Of a DNA stretch of 64,000 nucleotides, positions 41,776 through 50,016 are shown in pieces. The translations under genes were made by a program, and so were the position numbers. Positions within the stretch are counted from its first letter, which is position 1, and every line of letters begins with the position of its first letter. The DNA is from Clostridium simiarum (GTDB lineage Bacteria > Bacillota > Clostridia > Clostridiales > Clostridiaceae): assembly GCF_018919175.1 (NCBI RefSeq), contig NZ_JAHLQL010000001.1, positions 62,001-126,000 on the forward strand. Reading direction: 5' to 3'. The notes under the pieces were generated by a model. The model was not told the origin of the DNA, made no database searches, and saw only the letters and a program-made list of their open reading frames with translations.

Positions 41776-43713
41776 TTGAATACTAAAACTATTGAACTAT
41801 TAGAATATGACAAAATAAAGGAAATATTAAAATCCTATGCTTTATCAGATTTGGCAAAGGATGAAATTGATAATTTAGAGCCTTCTGTGGATATTGATTT
41901 GATTAAAAAATATATGGAAGAAACTTCAGAAGCAAGAGCTATTGTAAACATTACATCAAGTATTCCACTTCATAGCTTAGGTGGTATAAAGTCAGTAAAG
42001 CAAAAGATTGAAAAAGGCATGGTGCTTTTACCGGAGGACTTAGAAGTTATTTCAGGTTTGCTAAAAGAAGTAGAGAGATTAAAAAGATTTATGTTAGATA
42101 AAGAACAAGTGGCTCCAAATATAAGCCTTTATGTTCTATCTATTTCTCCGCTAGAGGACTTAAGAGAGGAGATAGATAGATGTGTATTTAGAGGAAGAGT
42201 AGATGATAAGGCCACTTCAAATTTAGGAAAGATAAGAAAAAGGATTGGTATTTTAGAAGATAGGATAAAAAGTAAGTTAGAAAGCGTTCTTAAAAATGAA
42301 AAGTATAAAAATTATATTCAGGATACTTTGGTAAGTCAAAGGGGAGGAAGATATGTTATTCCTGTAAAAAGTGAGTATAAAAAAAGTATAGATGGAAGTA
42401 TCCATGATAAATCCAGCAGTGGGTCTACAGTATTTATTGAGCCAGCAGAAGTGAAAAAGGCTCAAGATGAGCTTAACTTATGCAGAATTGAAGAAGAAAA
42501 AGAGGTATATAAAGTATTAGCAACTTTAACTAACATGGTAGAAAGTTATAAAAGAGAGCTAAATATTAATATTGAAACTATGTGTTATTATGATTTTATT
42601 TTTGCTAAGGGTAAGTATAGCAAATCCATTGAAGGAAGTAAGGTTAAGATTAATAATAAAAACTATATTAATATAAAGAAAGGTAGACACCCTTTAATAG
42701 GTAAAGATGCTGTTCCTTTGGATTTTACTATAGGAGATAGTTATAAGGGTTTAGTAATTACAGGGCCTAATACAGGAGGTAAAACCGTTGCCTTAAAAAC
42801 TGTGGGACTTTTAACTATGATGGCTCAATCAGGTCTTCATGTACCAGTAGAAGAAGGTAGTGAGTTCTCTATATTTGCAAATGTATTAGTAGATATAGGG
42901 GATGGGCAGAGCATAGAGCAAAATCTTAGTACTTTTTCCTCACATATTAAGAATATAATAAGTATTTTAGAATGTGCTGATCCTTATACTTTAGTTATTA
43001 TGGATGAATTAGGATCAGGTACAGATCCTGGAGAGGGTATGGGCATTGCTGTAGCGGTACTAGAGGAACTTTATAGAAAGGGCTCTGTTATTTTAGCTAC
43101 TACTCATTATAGTGAGATTAAGGATTTTGCAAAAGAACATGAAGGTTTTATAAATGGCTGCATGGAATTTGATATAAATACTCTTAAACCTTTATATAGA
43201 CTTAAAATAGGTAAATCTGGTGAAAGTAATGCATTTTTAATATCATTAAGACTAGGCATGAATAAAAGCCTAATTGAAAGGGCTCACAAAGTTACCTATA
43301 AAGAAGAAAAGACATATTTAGAATACCAGTATGATGAAAAGATTATGAGCTATAATAAAGAGGTTGAAAATCACAATAGTCAGTTAGAAAAAATTAAAGA
43401 AGCTAAAGAAAGAATTAAAGTATCAGAAAAACAGAAAAATAAATCTAAGTTTAATATAGGAGATAATGTATTTATAAGCTTTATGAATAGAACAGGCATA
43501 ATCTGTGAATTAGAAAATTCAAAGGGAGAGTATACTGTGTTAGTTATGAAAAAGAAAATTAAGATTAATAAAAAGCGCCTATCTATTTATGTGGGCAAAG
43601 ATGAATTATATCCAGAGGATTATGACCTTGATATAGTGCTTAATTCTAAGGAAAATAGAAAAAAGGATAAACTTATGAATAAAAAGCATGTGGAAGGAAT
43701 GGAAATTAAGTGA
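41776..43713 (+). CDS. MutS2-like ATPase lacking the Smr nuclease domain
   Basis: 645 residues. N-terminal MutS core ('TIELLEYDKIKEILKSYALS' start as in MutS2, 'QRGGRYVIPVKSEYK'), ATPase Walker A GPNTGGKT, Walker B 'LVIMDELGSGTDPGEG' and 'ILATTHYSEIK'. The C-terminus has a coiled coil and a KOW-like patch ('KFNIGDNVFI') but stops there: standard MutS2 is about 785 residues with a C-terminal Smr endonuclease, which is absent. MutS2 suppresses recombination and rescues colliding ribosomes. Start is TTG at 41776 (GGAGG 8 bases upstream); the ATG at 41761 is inside the previous ORF. Confidence 0.85.
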   Translation: MNTKTIELLEYDKIKEILKSYALSDLAKDEIDNLEPSVDIDLIKKYMEETSEARAIVNITSSIPLHSLGGIKSVKQKIEKGMVLLPEDLEVISGLLKEVERLKRFMLDKEQVAPNISLYVLSISPLEDLREEIDRCVFRGRVDDKATSNLGKIRKRIGILEDRIKSKLESVLKNEKYKNYIQDTLVSQRGGRYVIPVKSEYKKSIDGSIHDKSSSGSTVFIEPAEVKKAQDELNLCRIEEEKEVYKVLATLTNMVESYKRELNINIETMCYYDFIFAKGKYSKSIEGSKVKINNKNYINIKKGRHPLIGKDAVPLDFTIGDSYKGLVITGPNTGGKTVALKTVGLLTMMAQSGLHVPVEEGSEFSIFANVLVDIGDGQSIEQNLSTFSSHIKNIISILECADPYTLVIMDELGSGTDPGEGMGIAVAVLEELYRKGSVILATTHYSEIKDFAKEHEGFINGCMEFDINTLKPLYRLKIGKSGESNAFLISLRLGMNKSLIERAHKVTYKEEKTYLEYQYDEKIMSYNKEVENHNSQLEKIKEAKERIKVSEKQKNKSKFNIGDNVFISFMNRTGIICELENSKGEYTVLVMKKKIKINKKRLSIYVGKDELYPEDYDLDIVLNSKENRKKDKLMNKKHVEGMEIK

Positions 43714-43863
43714 TTTTAAGTTTCGGATGGAGCTTGCCTTAGATTAAGATTATAGCTAGTGAATTTAATCAAATAACATGAAGGCTTTATTTGTGGTATT
43801 ATTAGTTATGACTAAATTTATGTTATTATTTAGTCATAACTATTTTGAGAGGACTGTTAATAT

Positions 43864-46059
43864 ATGAGTAAAATATTAGTATTAGCTGAAAAACCTTCTG
43901 TGGGAAGGGAACTAGCTAGAGTTTTAAGATGTAATAAAAAAGGCAATGGGTATTTAGAAGGAGATAAATATATAGTAACTTGGGCTTTGGGACACTTAGT
44001 TACCCTGGCGGACCCAGAAGTTTATGATGATAAGTATAAGCAATGGAAGATGGAAACATTACCTATGCTACCTAAAAGATTAAAGCTTGTAGTAATTAAG
44101 CAATCTGGAAAGCAATTTAATATAGTAAAATCTCAGCTTAATAGACAGGATGTAGGGGAAATTGTTATTGCTACAGATGCTGGCCGTGAGGGAGAGCTTG
44201 TGGCAAGATGGATAATAGAAAAGGCACATGTAAATAAGCCTACAAAAAGGCTTTGGATATCTTCACAAACGGATAAAGCTATAATGGATGGTTTTAGAAA
44301 TTTAAAACCTTCATCGCAATATGATAATTTATATAAGGCAGCAGAGTGCAGAGCAGAAGCAGACTGGGTTGTGGGACTAAATATTACAAGAGCTCTTACT
44401 TGTAAGCATAATGCTCAATTAACCGCTGGAAGGGTACAGTCTGCAACCCTTGCCATGATAGTTAATCGTGAAGAAGAAATAAGAAATTTTAAGCCAAAGG
44501 ATTATTATGTAATTAACGCTAAGGCTAAAGGATTTACTCTTCAATGGAGAGATAAGAATAATAATAGTAATATTTTCGAAGAAGATAGAGTAAATAAAAT
44601 CCTTTCAGATACTAAGGGGAAAGAAGGAAATGTAGTTAGTGTTACTGAAAGTTCTAAAAAGCAATTTGCTCCAGCTCTTTATGATTTAACAGAATTACAA
44701 AGAGATGCCAATAGAATCTTTGGATATTCAGCTAAACAAACTCTATCAATAATGCAGAGACTATATGAAAACTATAAGGTTTTAACTTATCCTAGGACGG
44801 ATTCAAGATATATTTCTAGTGATATAGTTGCTACCCTTCCAGATCGTTTAAAAGCAATTTCAGTAGGGAGCTATAGAAATTGTGCAACTGAAATCCTAAA
44901 GGGCAAGATAAATGCCCATAAAGGATTTGTAGATAACAGTAAAGTTAGTGACCACCACGCTATTATTCCAACAGAAGAAAGAGGAAACTTAGCTTCTTTA
45001 AGTAGTGAAGAAAGAAATATTTATGATTTAGTAGTTAAGAGATTTCTTTCAGTTATGTTACCACCCTATGAATATCTACAAACTACAATAACAGCAGATA
45101 TTAATGGTGAAACTTTTGTTGCAAAAGGAAATGTTGTAAAGTCAAAAGGGTGGAAAAAGGTTTATGATAAGCTAGGTGATTTAACAGAGGATGAGGACGA
45201 GAAGGATAGTCAAGAATTACCTATAGTTAAAAAAGGTGATAAGTTAAAGATAACATCAGTTGAAAGTAAAAAACTTAAGACTAAAGCACCTGCAAGATTT
45301 AATGAAGGTACATTATTATCAGCCATGGAAAAACCACAAAAGTATGTAAGTGTAGATAAAGTTTCAGCTAAAACTCTAGGAGAAACTGGTGGAATAGGAA
45401 CAGTTGCTACAAGAGCTGATATAATAGAAAAGTTATTTAATATGTTCTATATAGAGAAAAATGGCAAAGAAATAATTCCTACATCAAAGGGAAAGCAACT
45501 TATAGATTTGGTGCCAGAGGAGTTAAAATCACCTTTAATGACCGCTAAATGGGAACTTGAACTAGAGCTTATAAGTAAAGGCAAAAAAGATCCAAGAGCC
45601 TTCACAGAGGAAATGAGAAAATATGCATCAGAACTAGTTGAAGATGTTAAAGGAAGTACTGATAAATTCAAACATGACAACCTTACAGGTAAAAAATGTC
45701 CTAATTGTGGCAAATATATGCTAGAGGTTAAAGGTAAACATGGAGTAATGAATGTATGCCAAGATAGAGCCTGCGGACATAGAGAAAATGTAAGTAAGTT
45801 CACAAATGCAAGATGTCCTGAATGTAAAAAGAGATTAGAGCTTAGAGGACAAGGGGAAGGGCAAATCTATGTATGTGCAAACACTAACTGCAATTTTAGA
45901 GAAAAGGCCTCCATGTTTAATAAAAGGTTTGATAGTAAAAACGATAAAGTAAATAAAAGAGAAGTTTCAAATATAATGAAAAAGATGAAAAAAGAAGCTA
46001 ATGAACCTATAAATAATCCATTTGGAGATCTTATGTCAATGTTTAACAAAGATAAATAA
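43864..46059 (+). CDS. topB: DNA topoisomerase III
   Basis: 731 residues. Toprim domain (N-terminal 'ILVLAEKPSVGRELARVL', 'VIATDAGREGELVARWI'), active-site tyrosine in 'VLTYPRTDSRYIS', and type IA core through 'GTLLSAMEKP'. Two four-cysteine zinc ribbons follow (CPNCGK...CQDRACG and CPECKK...CANTNC), then a charged tail. Relaxes and decatenates single-stranded DNA crossings. ATG with GAGAGGACTG upstream. Monocistronic or with the small ORF overlapping its end. Confidence 0.93.
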   Translation: MSKILVLAEKPSVGRELARVLRCNKKGNGYLEGDKYIVTWALGHLVTLADPEVYDDKYKQWKMETLPMLPKRLKLVVIKQSGKQFNIVKSQLNRQDVGEIVIATDAGREGELVARWIIEKAHVNKPTKRLWISSQTDKAIMDGFRNLKPSSQYDNLYKAAECRAEADWVVGLNITRALTCKHNAQLTAGRVQSATLAMIVNREEEIRNFKPKDYYVINAKAKGFTLQWRDKNNNSNIFEEDRVNKILSDTKGKEGNVVSVTESSKKQFAPALYDLTELQRDANRIFGYSAKQTLSIMQRLYENYKVLTYPRTDSRYISSDIVATLPDRLKAISVGSYRNCATEILKGKINAHKGFVDNSKVSDHHAIIPTEERGNLASLSSEERNIYDLVVKRFLSVMLPPYEYLQTTITADINGETFVAKGNVVKSKGWKKVYDKLGDLTEDEDEKDSQELPIVKKGDKLKITSVESKKLKTKAPARFNEGTLLSAMEKPQKYVSVDKVSAKTLGETGGIGTVATRADIIEKLFNMFYIEKNGKEIIPTSKGKQLIDLVPEELKSPLMTAKWELELELISKGKKDPRAFTEEMRKYASELVEDVKGSTDKFKHDNLTGKKCPNCGKYMLEVKGKHGVMNVCQDRACGHRENVSKFTNARCPECKKRLELRGQGEGQIYVCANTNCNFREKASMFNKRFDSKNDKVNKREVSNIMKKMKKEANEPINNPFGDLMSMFNKDK

Positions 46060-46330
46060 AGAGTCAATTAAGGCTTATGGATATTTCATAATTTCCATAA
46101 GCTTATTTATATTATTTCTTTCAAAGGATATAGCTATAAGCACCACTGTAATTACATCCTATTATTTAATTGAAGAATTCTTGTGGAGATGTAAAGTAAC
46201 TCAGAAGAAGGGGATACTAGGACATCTTTACCAATATTTTGATTATGAAAAAGGAGAATTAATATATATTCTATTATCAATGCTTTTGCTATTTGCAACA
46301 TATAAACTTTCTAAAAGGAAAAGTTATTAA
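46022..46330 (+). CDS. Possible small membrane protein overlapping the topB end
   Basis: A 102-residue frame from a TTG, overlapping topB by 38 bases, with two hydrophobic segments (~20-45 and ~78-95) and a basic tail (LSKRKS). No clear ribosome site and no other start in frame, so it may be a decayed gene or chance frame. Not recognised. Kept because it fills the space after topB and is long for such AT-rich sequence. Confidence 0.35.
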   Translation: MEILCQCLTKINKESIKAYGYFIISISLFILFLSKDIAISTTVITSYYLIEEFLWRCKVTQKKGILGHLYQYFDYEKGELIYILLSMLLLFATYKLSKRKSY

Positions 46331-46547
46331 GTTTAATATAAAAATAAAGGCATATTTTCCAACAAATCAAGAAAATATTAGGTTAATTTTGTAAAAATTA
46401 AATGAAAATATTGGAATTTTATACGCTTTTATAGCAAAGTGAAATATACGCTTAAAGCCTGTACAATTCAGCCTTCAGGGAAATTTTTTATAGTGATATA
46501 TTTGAAAAAACCTATTGTATATTTTTTATAATTATGATAATATTAAA

Positions 46548-46644
46548 TTGTAATTACTTATTAAGTAATTACAAAGAAAAGATTTAATCAGGTGAACAAT
46601 ATTTCTCCTTTTAGGAATGTAATATGTCATTGGTTTTAAATCTT
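46548..46644 (+). promoter_or_regulatory. Palindrome and leader hairpin before the zinc-ribbon gene
   Basis: TTGTAATTACTT / AAGTAATTACAA forms a perfect 12-bp palindrome (46548-46574) just after TTGTAT...TAATAT promoter-like boxes, a likely operator. Then AAGATTTAA (46579-46587) pairs with TTAAATCTT (46636-46644), with smaller inner stems, giving a structured 5' leader. Known class not recognised. 46331-46547 shows nothing else. Confidence 0.5.
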
Positions 46645-46673
46645 GTCTAGTATAAAAAAGGAGGAATTTAAAA

Positions 46674-46841
46674 ATGGCAGATAAGAACATAATTTGTAAA
46701 GACTGTGAAAAAGAATTTGTATTTACTGAGGGCGAGCAAGCTTTCTACAAAGAGAAGGGCTTTGAAAACGAACCACAAAGATGCCCAGAATGTAGAAAAG
46801 CTAGAAAACGTCAAAACAATGACAGAGGATTCAGAAGATAA
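46674..46841 (+). CDS. Small zinc-ribbon protein
   Basis: 55 residues: MADKNIICKDCEKEFVFTEG, then 'FENEPQRCPECRKARKRQ' and a basic RGFRR tail. CxxC...CxxC is a probable zinc-ribbon (zf-trcl type). A near-perfect site (AAAAGGAGGAATTTAAAA) precedes the ATG and a strong terminator follows. Small proteins of this type are common in Clostridia; role unknown, nucleic-acid binding likely from the basic tail. Confidence 0.9.
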   Translation: MADKNIICKDCEKEFVFTEGEQAFYKEKGFENEPQRCPECRKARKRQNNDRGFRR

Positions 46842-46854
46842 TCTAGTAAAACCT

Positions 46855-46890
46855 ACCCTATTAAGAAGAAATTCTTAATAGGGTTTTTTA
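46855..46890 (+). terminator. Terminator of the zinc-ribbon gene
   Basis: ACCCTATTAAGAA / TTCTTAATAGGGT, 13-bp perfect stem with GAAA loop, then T6. Confidence 0.9.
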
Positions 46891-47205
46891 TTGAAATAAA
46901 ATAATTATGAAAGCTTTACAGTTAAATTTTTATCTTAAGTAAATTAATATATATTTATTCTATAGCTAATGCTCTTGTCTACAAATTTTATATGTGAAAA
47001 CCATATTATACTAAGAATCACTTGATAAGTAACTATTGATAATTTTTATAAATAAGCTCCTATGTATAAGCTTTTTGTATTGGTAATATAACCGTAGAGG
47101 TATTAAAATTATATATAAGATAATTTGAAACTTTCTGAAAAGGATTATTTTAACTTTTAAAAATCCATCATTATTCTTCAGTAATTAATTTAAGGGGGAA
47201 TTTTA
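46891..47205. other. Gene-free AT-rich stretch
   Basis: No ORF with a ribosome site, no clear hairpin. Probably carries the promoter of the next gene (TTAAGGGGGAATTT site at its end). Confidence 0.5.
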
Positions 47206-47685
47206 TTGGATAATGATACATTAAAAAGCTTAAAACCTATTCTTAGAGAAAAGATAATGAGGGAAGAGTTGGGGAAAGAAAAATGTAAAATCCTAGATAA
47301 ATATAATTTATATCCCAATGATAGATTGTACTGGGAAAGACGACAGGAGAAATATCCAAATCAAGAGTATTTTAGCCATAAGTTTGCAAAGAAAAGTTCT
47401 CCCTTAGGTATGATTTTTCATATTAATAGATTATGCTTTGCAAAAACAAAATATTTTGAAAACCACTGGCATAATTTTCAGCCCTGTGAGTATAACCATA
47501 AAGAAGGCTTTGTGGAAACTACCATAGAAAATATGGGATATATAAGGCAAAGGTCTACAGGCATAGTATTGGATCTAAGAGAACTTGCAAAAATAAAGTG
47601 GCTTAGTGAGTTTAAGGATTTGTGTAGATACCTAGAAGAGGAAGAAAGTAAGGTTCAGCTAGAGAAGTCTTTAGTAAATTATTAA
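47206..47685 (+). CDS. Hypothetical protein, about 159 residues
   Basis: TTG start with AAGGGGGAATTTTA upstream. Basic, soluble, rich in aromatic and His residues ('DRLYWERRQEKYPNQEYF', 'NHWHNFQPCEYNHKEGF'). No membrane segment, no signal peptide and no motif I recognise. The C-terminus is acidic/helical ('DLCRYLEEEESKVQ'). Two terminators follow, so it is monocistronic. Clustered with spore-type proteins on the other strand, but no functional link can be shown. Confidence 0.65.
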   Translation: MDNDTLKSLKPILREKIMREELGKEKCKILDKYNLYPNDRLYWERRQEKYPNQEYFSHKFAKKSSPLGMIFHINRLCFAKTKYFENHWHNFQPCEYNHKEGFVETTIENMGYIRQRSTGIVLDLRELAKIKWLSEFKDLCRYLEEEESKVQLEKSLVNY

Positions 47686-47728
47686 AATATATTAAATAGC
47701 TTCTAACATACTTTAATATATAAAAAAA

Positions 47729-47762
47729 ACCGTATTGGATAAATCTGATGCGGTCTTTTTAT
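47729..47762 (+). terminator. Terminator of the 47206 gene
   Basis: ACCGTAT / ATGCGGT with A-run before and T-run after. Confidence 0.75.
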
Positions 47763-47778
47763 TGTTATGAAAAAGATT

Positions 47779-47818
47779 AATAGTCTTCTCAAACCTAAGT
47801 TTGAGAAGACTATTTTTA
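47779..47818. terminator. Bidirectional terminator
   Basis: AATAGTCTTCTCAAAC / GTTTGAGAAGACTATT, 16-bp perfect stem with CTAA loop. Serves the convergent genes on both sides. Confidence 0.85.
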
Positions 47819-47867
47819 TATCTTAGTCATAAATATAAAGATATTTATGATTTTTCTCTAATTTATA

Positions 47868-48350
47868 TTAACAAACATTTGTATAGTTAGCTATAATTTT
47901 AACCTTCAAATCTAATGGAGAACATAGATCAAAGTCTGTTGGAAGTATGAAATTAAATATTCTAGATACATTTGTACAAGGGCTACATCTTTGACAACAT
48001 TTATCATCATTACTTGAAGAGTCAATTTCTGATGTAGAGTAATGGCTCTTATCTACAACAAATGTTGAAGATTTAAATGCAATTACTCTATTATTTCTGT
48101 CTAATACTATACAACCAATTGTTACTTCTTTTCCTATACAAACATTTTTTATGCATGCTCTAACTTTCAATAATCTGGAAGCTGAAAGAGTTACAGCACC
48201 TGGATCTACCTTTTTACAAAGTTCGCAAGCTCTAAAGTGAACTAAATCAGAATTATCAAACCTAGTTGTATCAAACATATTAGCTATATCAGTAGAAAGT
48301 TCGGGAGTAAGTTCTAAATTATTTTCTTTATAAATATCTTTTTTATTCAA
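47868..48350 (-). CDS. Cysteine-rich conserved protein of unknown function
   Basis: 160 residues with about ten cysteines, several in a KCCQRCSPC cluster near residue 120. 'VRACIKNVCIGKEVTIGCIV' followed by 'FKSSTFVV' and the end 'VKIIANYTNVC' recall a domain I have seen in Clostridium and Paenibacillus proteins of unproved, possibly spore-surface, function. It shares the strand with the SPOCS-like gene 90 bases upstream. ATG with AAAGGAGGTAAAGTG site. No signal peptide. Confidence 0.7.
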   Translation of the reverse strand: MNKKDIYKENNLELTPELSTDIANMFDTTRFDNSDLVHFRACELCKKVDPGAVTLSASRLLKVRACIKNVCIGKEVTIGCIVLDRNNRVIAFKSSTFVVDKSHYSTSEIDSSSNDDKCCQRCSPCTNVSRIFNFILPTDFDLCSPLDLKVKIIANYTNVC

Positions 48351-48439
48351 ATCACTTTACCTCCTTTATTAGTTAAGGGAAATTCATAGACAATTTTCTA
48401 TGATAATATATACTATTCAAATAGTCGAAAAATGGGATA

Positions 48440-49123
48440 CTATTCCCACTCAAAATCAAAAAAATTTTCTGAGGAATCTTCTGAGGAATTCATATCATAT
48501 TCAATATCTATATTATAGTCTTTTTTTGCTGTTTCATTAGAAGACTCTTCTGTGTCAATGAGTTCATTAGGTTGAGAGTCATAATCAGGGGTTTCACTGA
48601 TATCTGAATCAGTTTTAAAGGATTCATCATACTCATTTAGATCATCTTTCGTATTAAGTTCATCAGTAGGATCTTGAATATTATCTATGTCATTTACAGC
48701 TGGACATAGTAATAAGAATACTGATATTAAAATTTCTTTAGAATTTATTTGTCTTACAAAGGCATCTTCAATAAAAATTAAAGGGTCTATATCATCAATT
48801 TCATCTGGTATTGGCAAAAATTCAGAAAAAGGTCTGGAAATATCAATAGAATGAAGATTAGGAGATTGTGTATTTGATAAATATATAATTTGTGATTTAA
48901 AGTAAGCATCTACAAATAAATTCTTTTTATAAGTAGAGTTAACCTTTGATTCAGTTATATCTGCACCAAGAAAGATGTATATTAATTTGTCTATAGGTAG
49001 TTTATTTTCAGGTATTGATATAATAAAAGTTTTACATATCTCTTTACATGGATAATCAAATGAATACTTCTTAATCTCTTCTGGAGATACAATTCCAGAA
49101 ACTTCAATATTATTTACTTTCAT
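48440..49123 (-). CDS. SPOCS/DUF3794-like protein with acidic tail
   Basis: 227 residues. The first ~135 match the single SPOCS (DUF3794) beta domain: 'KKNLFVDAYFKSQIIYLSNT', 'LHSIDISRPFSEFLPIP' and 'FVRQINSKEILISVFLLL'. The remaining ~90 residues are strongly acidic and low complexity (D/E/S/N rich). SipL-type SPOCS proteins link the spore coat basement layer to SpoIVA in Clostridium; this shorter one may be a relative that coats or binds another protein. Likely in one unit with the Cys-rich gene downstream. Confidence 0.72.
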   Translation of the reverse strand: MKVNNIEVSGIVSPEEIKKYSFDYPCKEICKTFIISIPENKLPIDKLIYIFLGADITESKVNSTYKKNLFVDAYFKSQIIYLSNTQSPNLHSIDISRPFSEFLPIPDEIDDIDPLIFIEDAFVRQINSKEILISVFLLLCPAVNDIDNIQDPTDELNTKDDLNEYDESFKTDSDISETPDYDSQPNELIDTEESSNETAKKDYNIDIEYDMNSSEDSSENFFDFEWE

Positions 49124-49317
49124 TTTATACTCTCCTTAATATATTTTGTTTACAAGGTATAAAGCCCCTTGACATGGCTATGTTTATACAAAGGCTATAT
49201 AAAAAATTCAATAATATTTATCCTTTGCTTATTGCATTTCATGATACATTATATGATTGTAAAAAGAAGTTGCCCTAAATATTTAAAGTTATTTTAGAAT
49301 ATAGATTTATATAAAAA

Positions 49318-49349
49318 AATAAAAGCTTGCAACTTTGCAAACTTTTATT
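49318..49349 (-). terminator. Terminator of the HxlR gene
   Basis: AATAAAAG / CTTTTATT with inner TTGCAA / TTGCAA pairing; leftward it ends in a T-rich run. Confidence 0.6.
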
Positions 49350-49371
49350 TTTCATATAAATTATAAAGCTA

Positions 49372-49683
49372 TTAATCCGTCCATTTCTCAGCCCATTTTT
49401 GGACTTCATTCATAGCATTTTCAAGGTCTTTTCCTTTTTCAGTAAGTTCATATTCTATTCTTACAGGTATCTCAGAGTAAACACTTCTTTTTATTATACC
49501 TTCGGATTCAAGCTCTCTAAATCTTTCCGTTAACATTCTATCACTAAGTTCAGGGATCAAAGCTTTTATATCAGAAAAACGTTTAGGTCCATCTAAGAGA
49601 ACTCTTACAATTAGGCCAGTCCACTTTTTGCCTAACAAGGAAAATGCACACTGAAATTTTGGACATAGACTAAAATCTTTCAT
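49372..49683 (-). CDS. HxlR-family transcriptional regulator
   Basis: 103 residues. The HxlR winged helix is clear: 'CPKFQCAFSLLGKKWTGLIV' with the conserved early Cys, 'LLDGPKRFSDIKALIPELSD', 'RMLTERFRELESEGIIKRSV' and 'VRIEYELTEKGKDL'. Members respond to aldehydes, thiols or oxidants; a second Cys (residue ~12) could serve in redox sensing. No target gene is adjacent in the same direction. RBS TTGAGGTGG before the ATG. Confidence 0.9.
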   Translation of the reverse strand: MKDFSLCPKFQCAFSLLGKKWTGLIVRVLLDGPKRFSDIKALIPELSDRMLTERFRELESEGIIKRSVYSEIPVRIEYELTEKGKDLENAMNEVQKWAEKWTD

Positions 49684-50016
49684 GGAACCACCTCAATATC
49701 ATTTTATATTCAAAGTTTTAAAAAGTAAATGGTAAAACTAAAGTAAGTATATAATGGAACAATGTAAGGAAGTTATTTTATAGGATGAAGATTTAATAGG
49801 AAATTACCCTTTATAGTATAAAGCATTTGGCTTAATGTATGCTGAAGAGCTGTCATGGCTTTATGTATGCAAATAAAGAGGTAGATAAAGAAAAGATTTA
49901 AGACATGTAAAGAAGGGGAGTTATTATAGGTATAGGAAGGTTATAGAAACTAATAGCAAAGAGCTATAGATTTGAATATATTAATTAATGAAGTACTTAT
50001 TAGGAAGGGAAATGTA
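49684..50016. other. Divergent intergenic region, HxlR to YaaH
   Basis: No ORF with a ribosome site and no strong hairpin. It should hold promoters for both flanking genes; a TATAAT-like box lies at about 49749-49756. A sporulation promoter for the LysM gene is plausible but I could not identify one with confidence. Confidence 0.45.
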
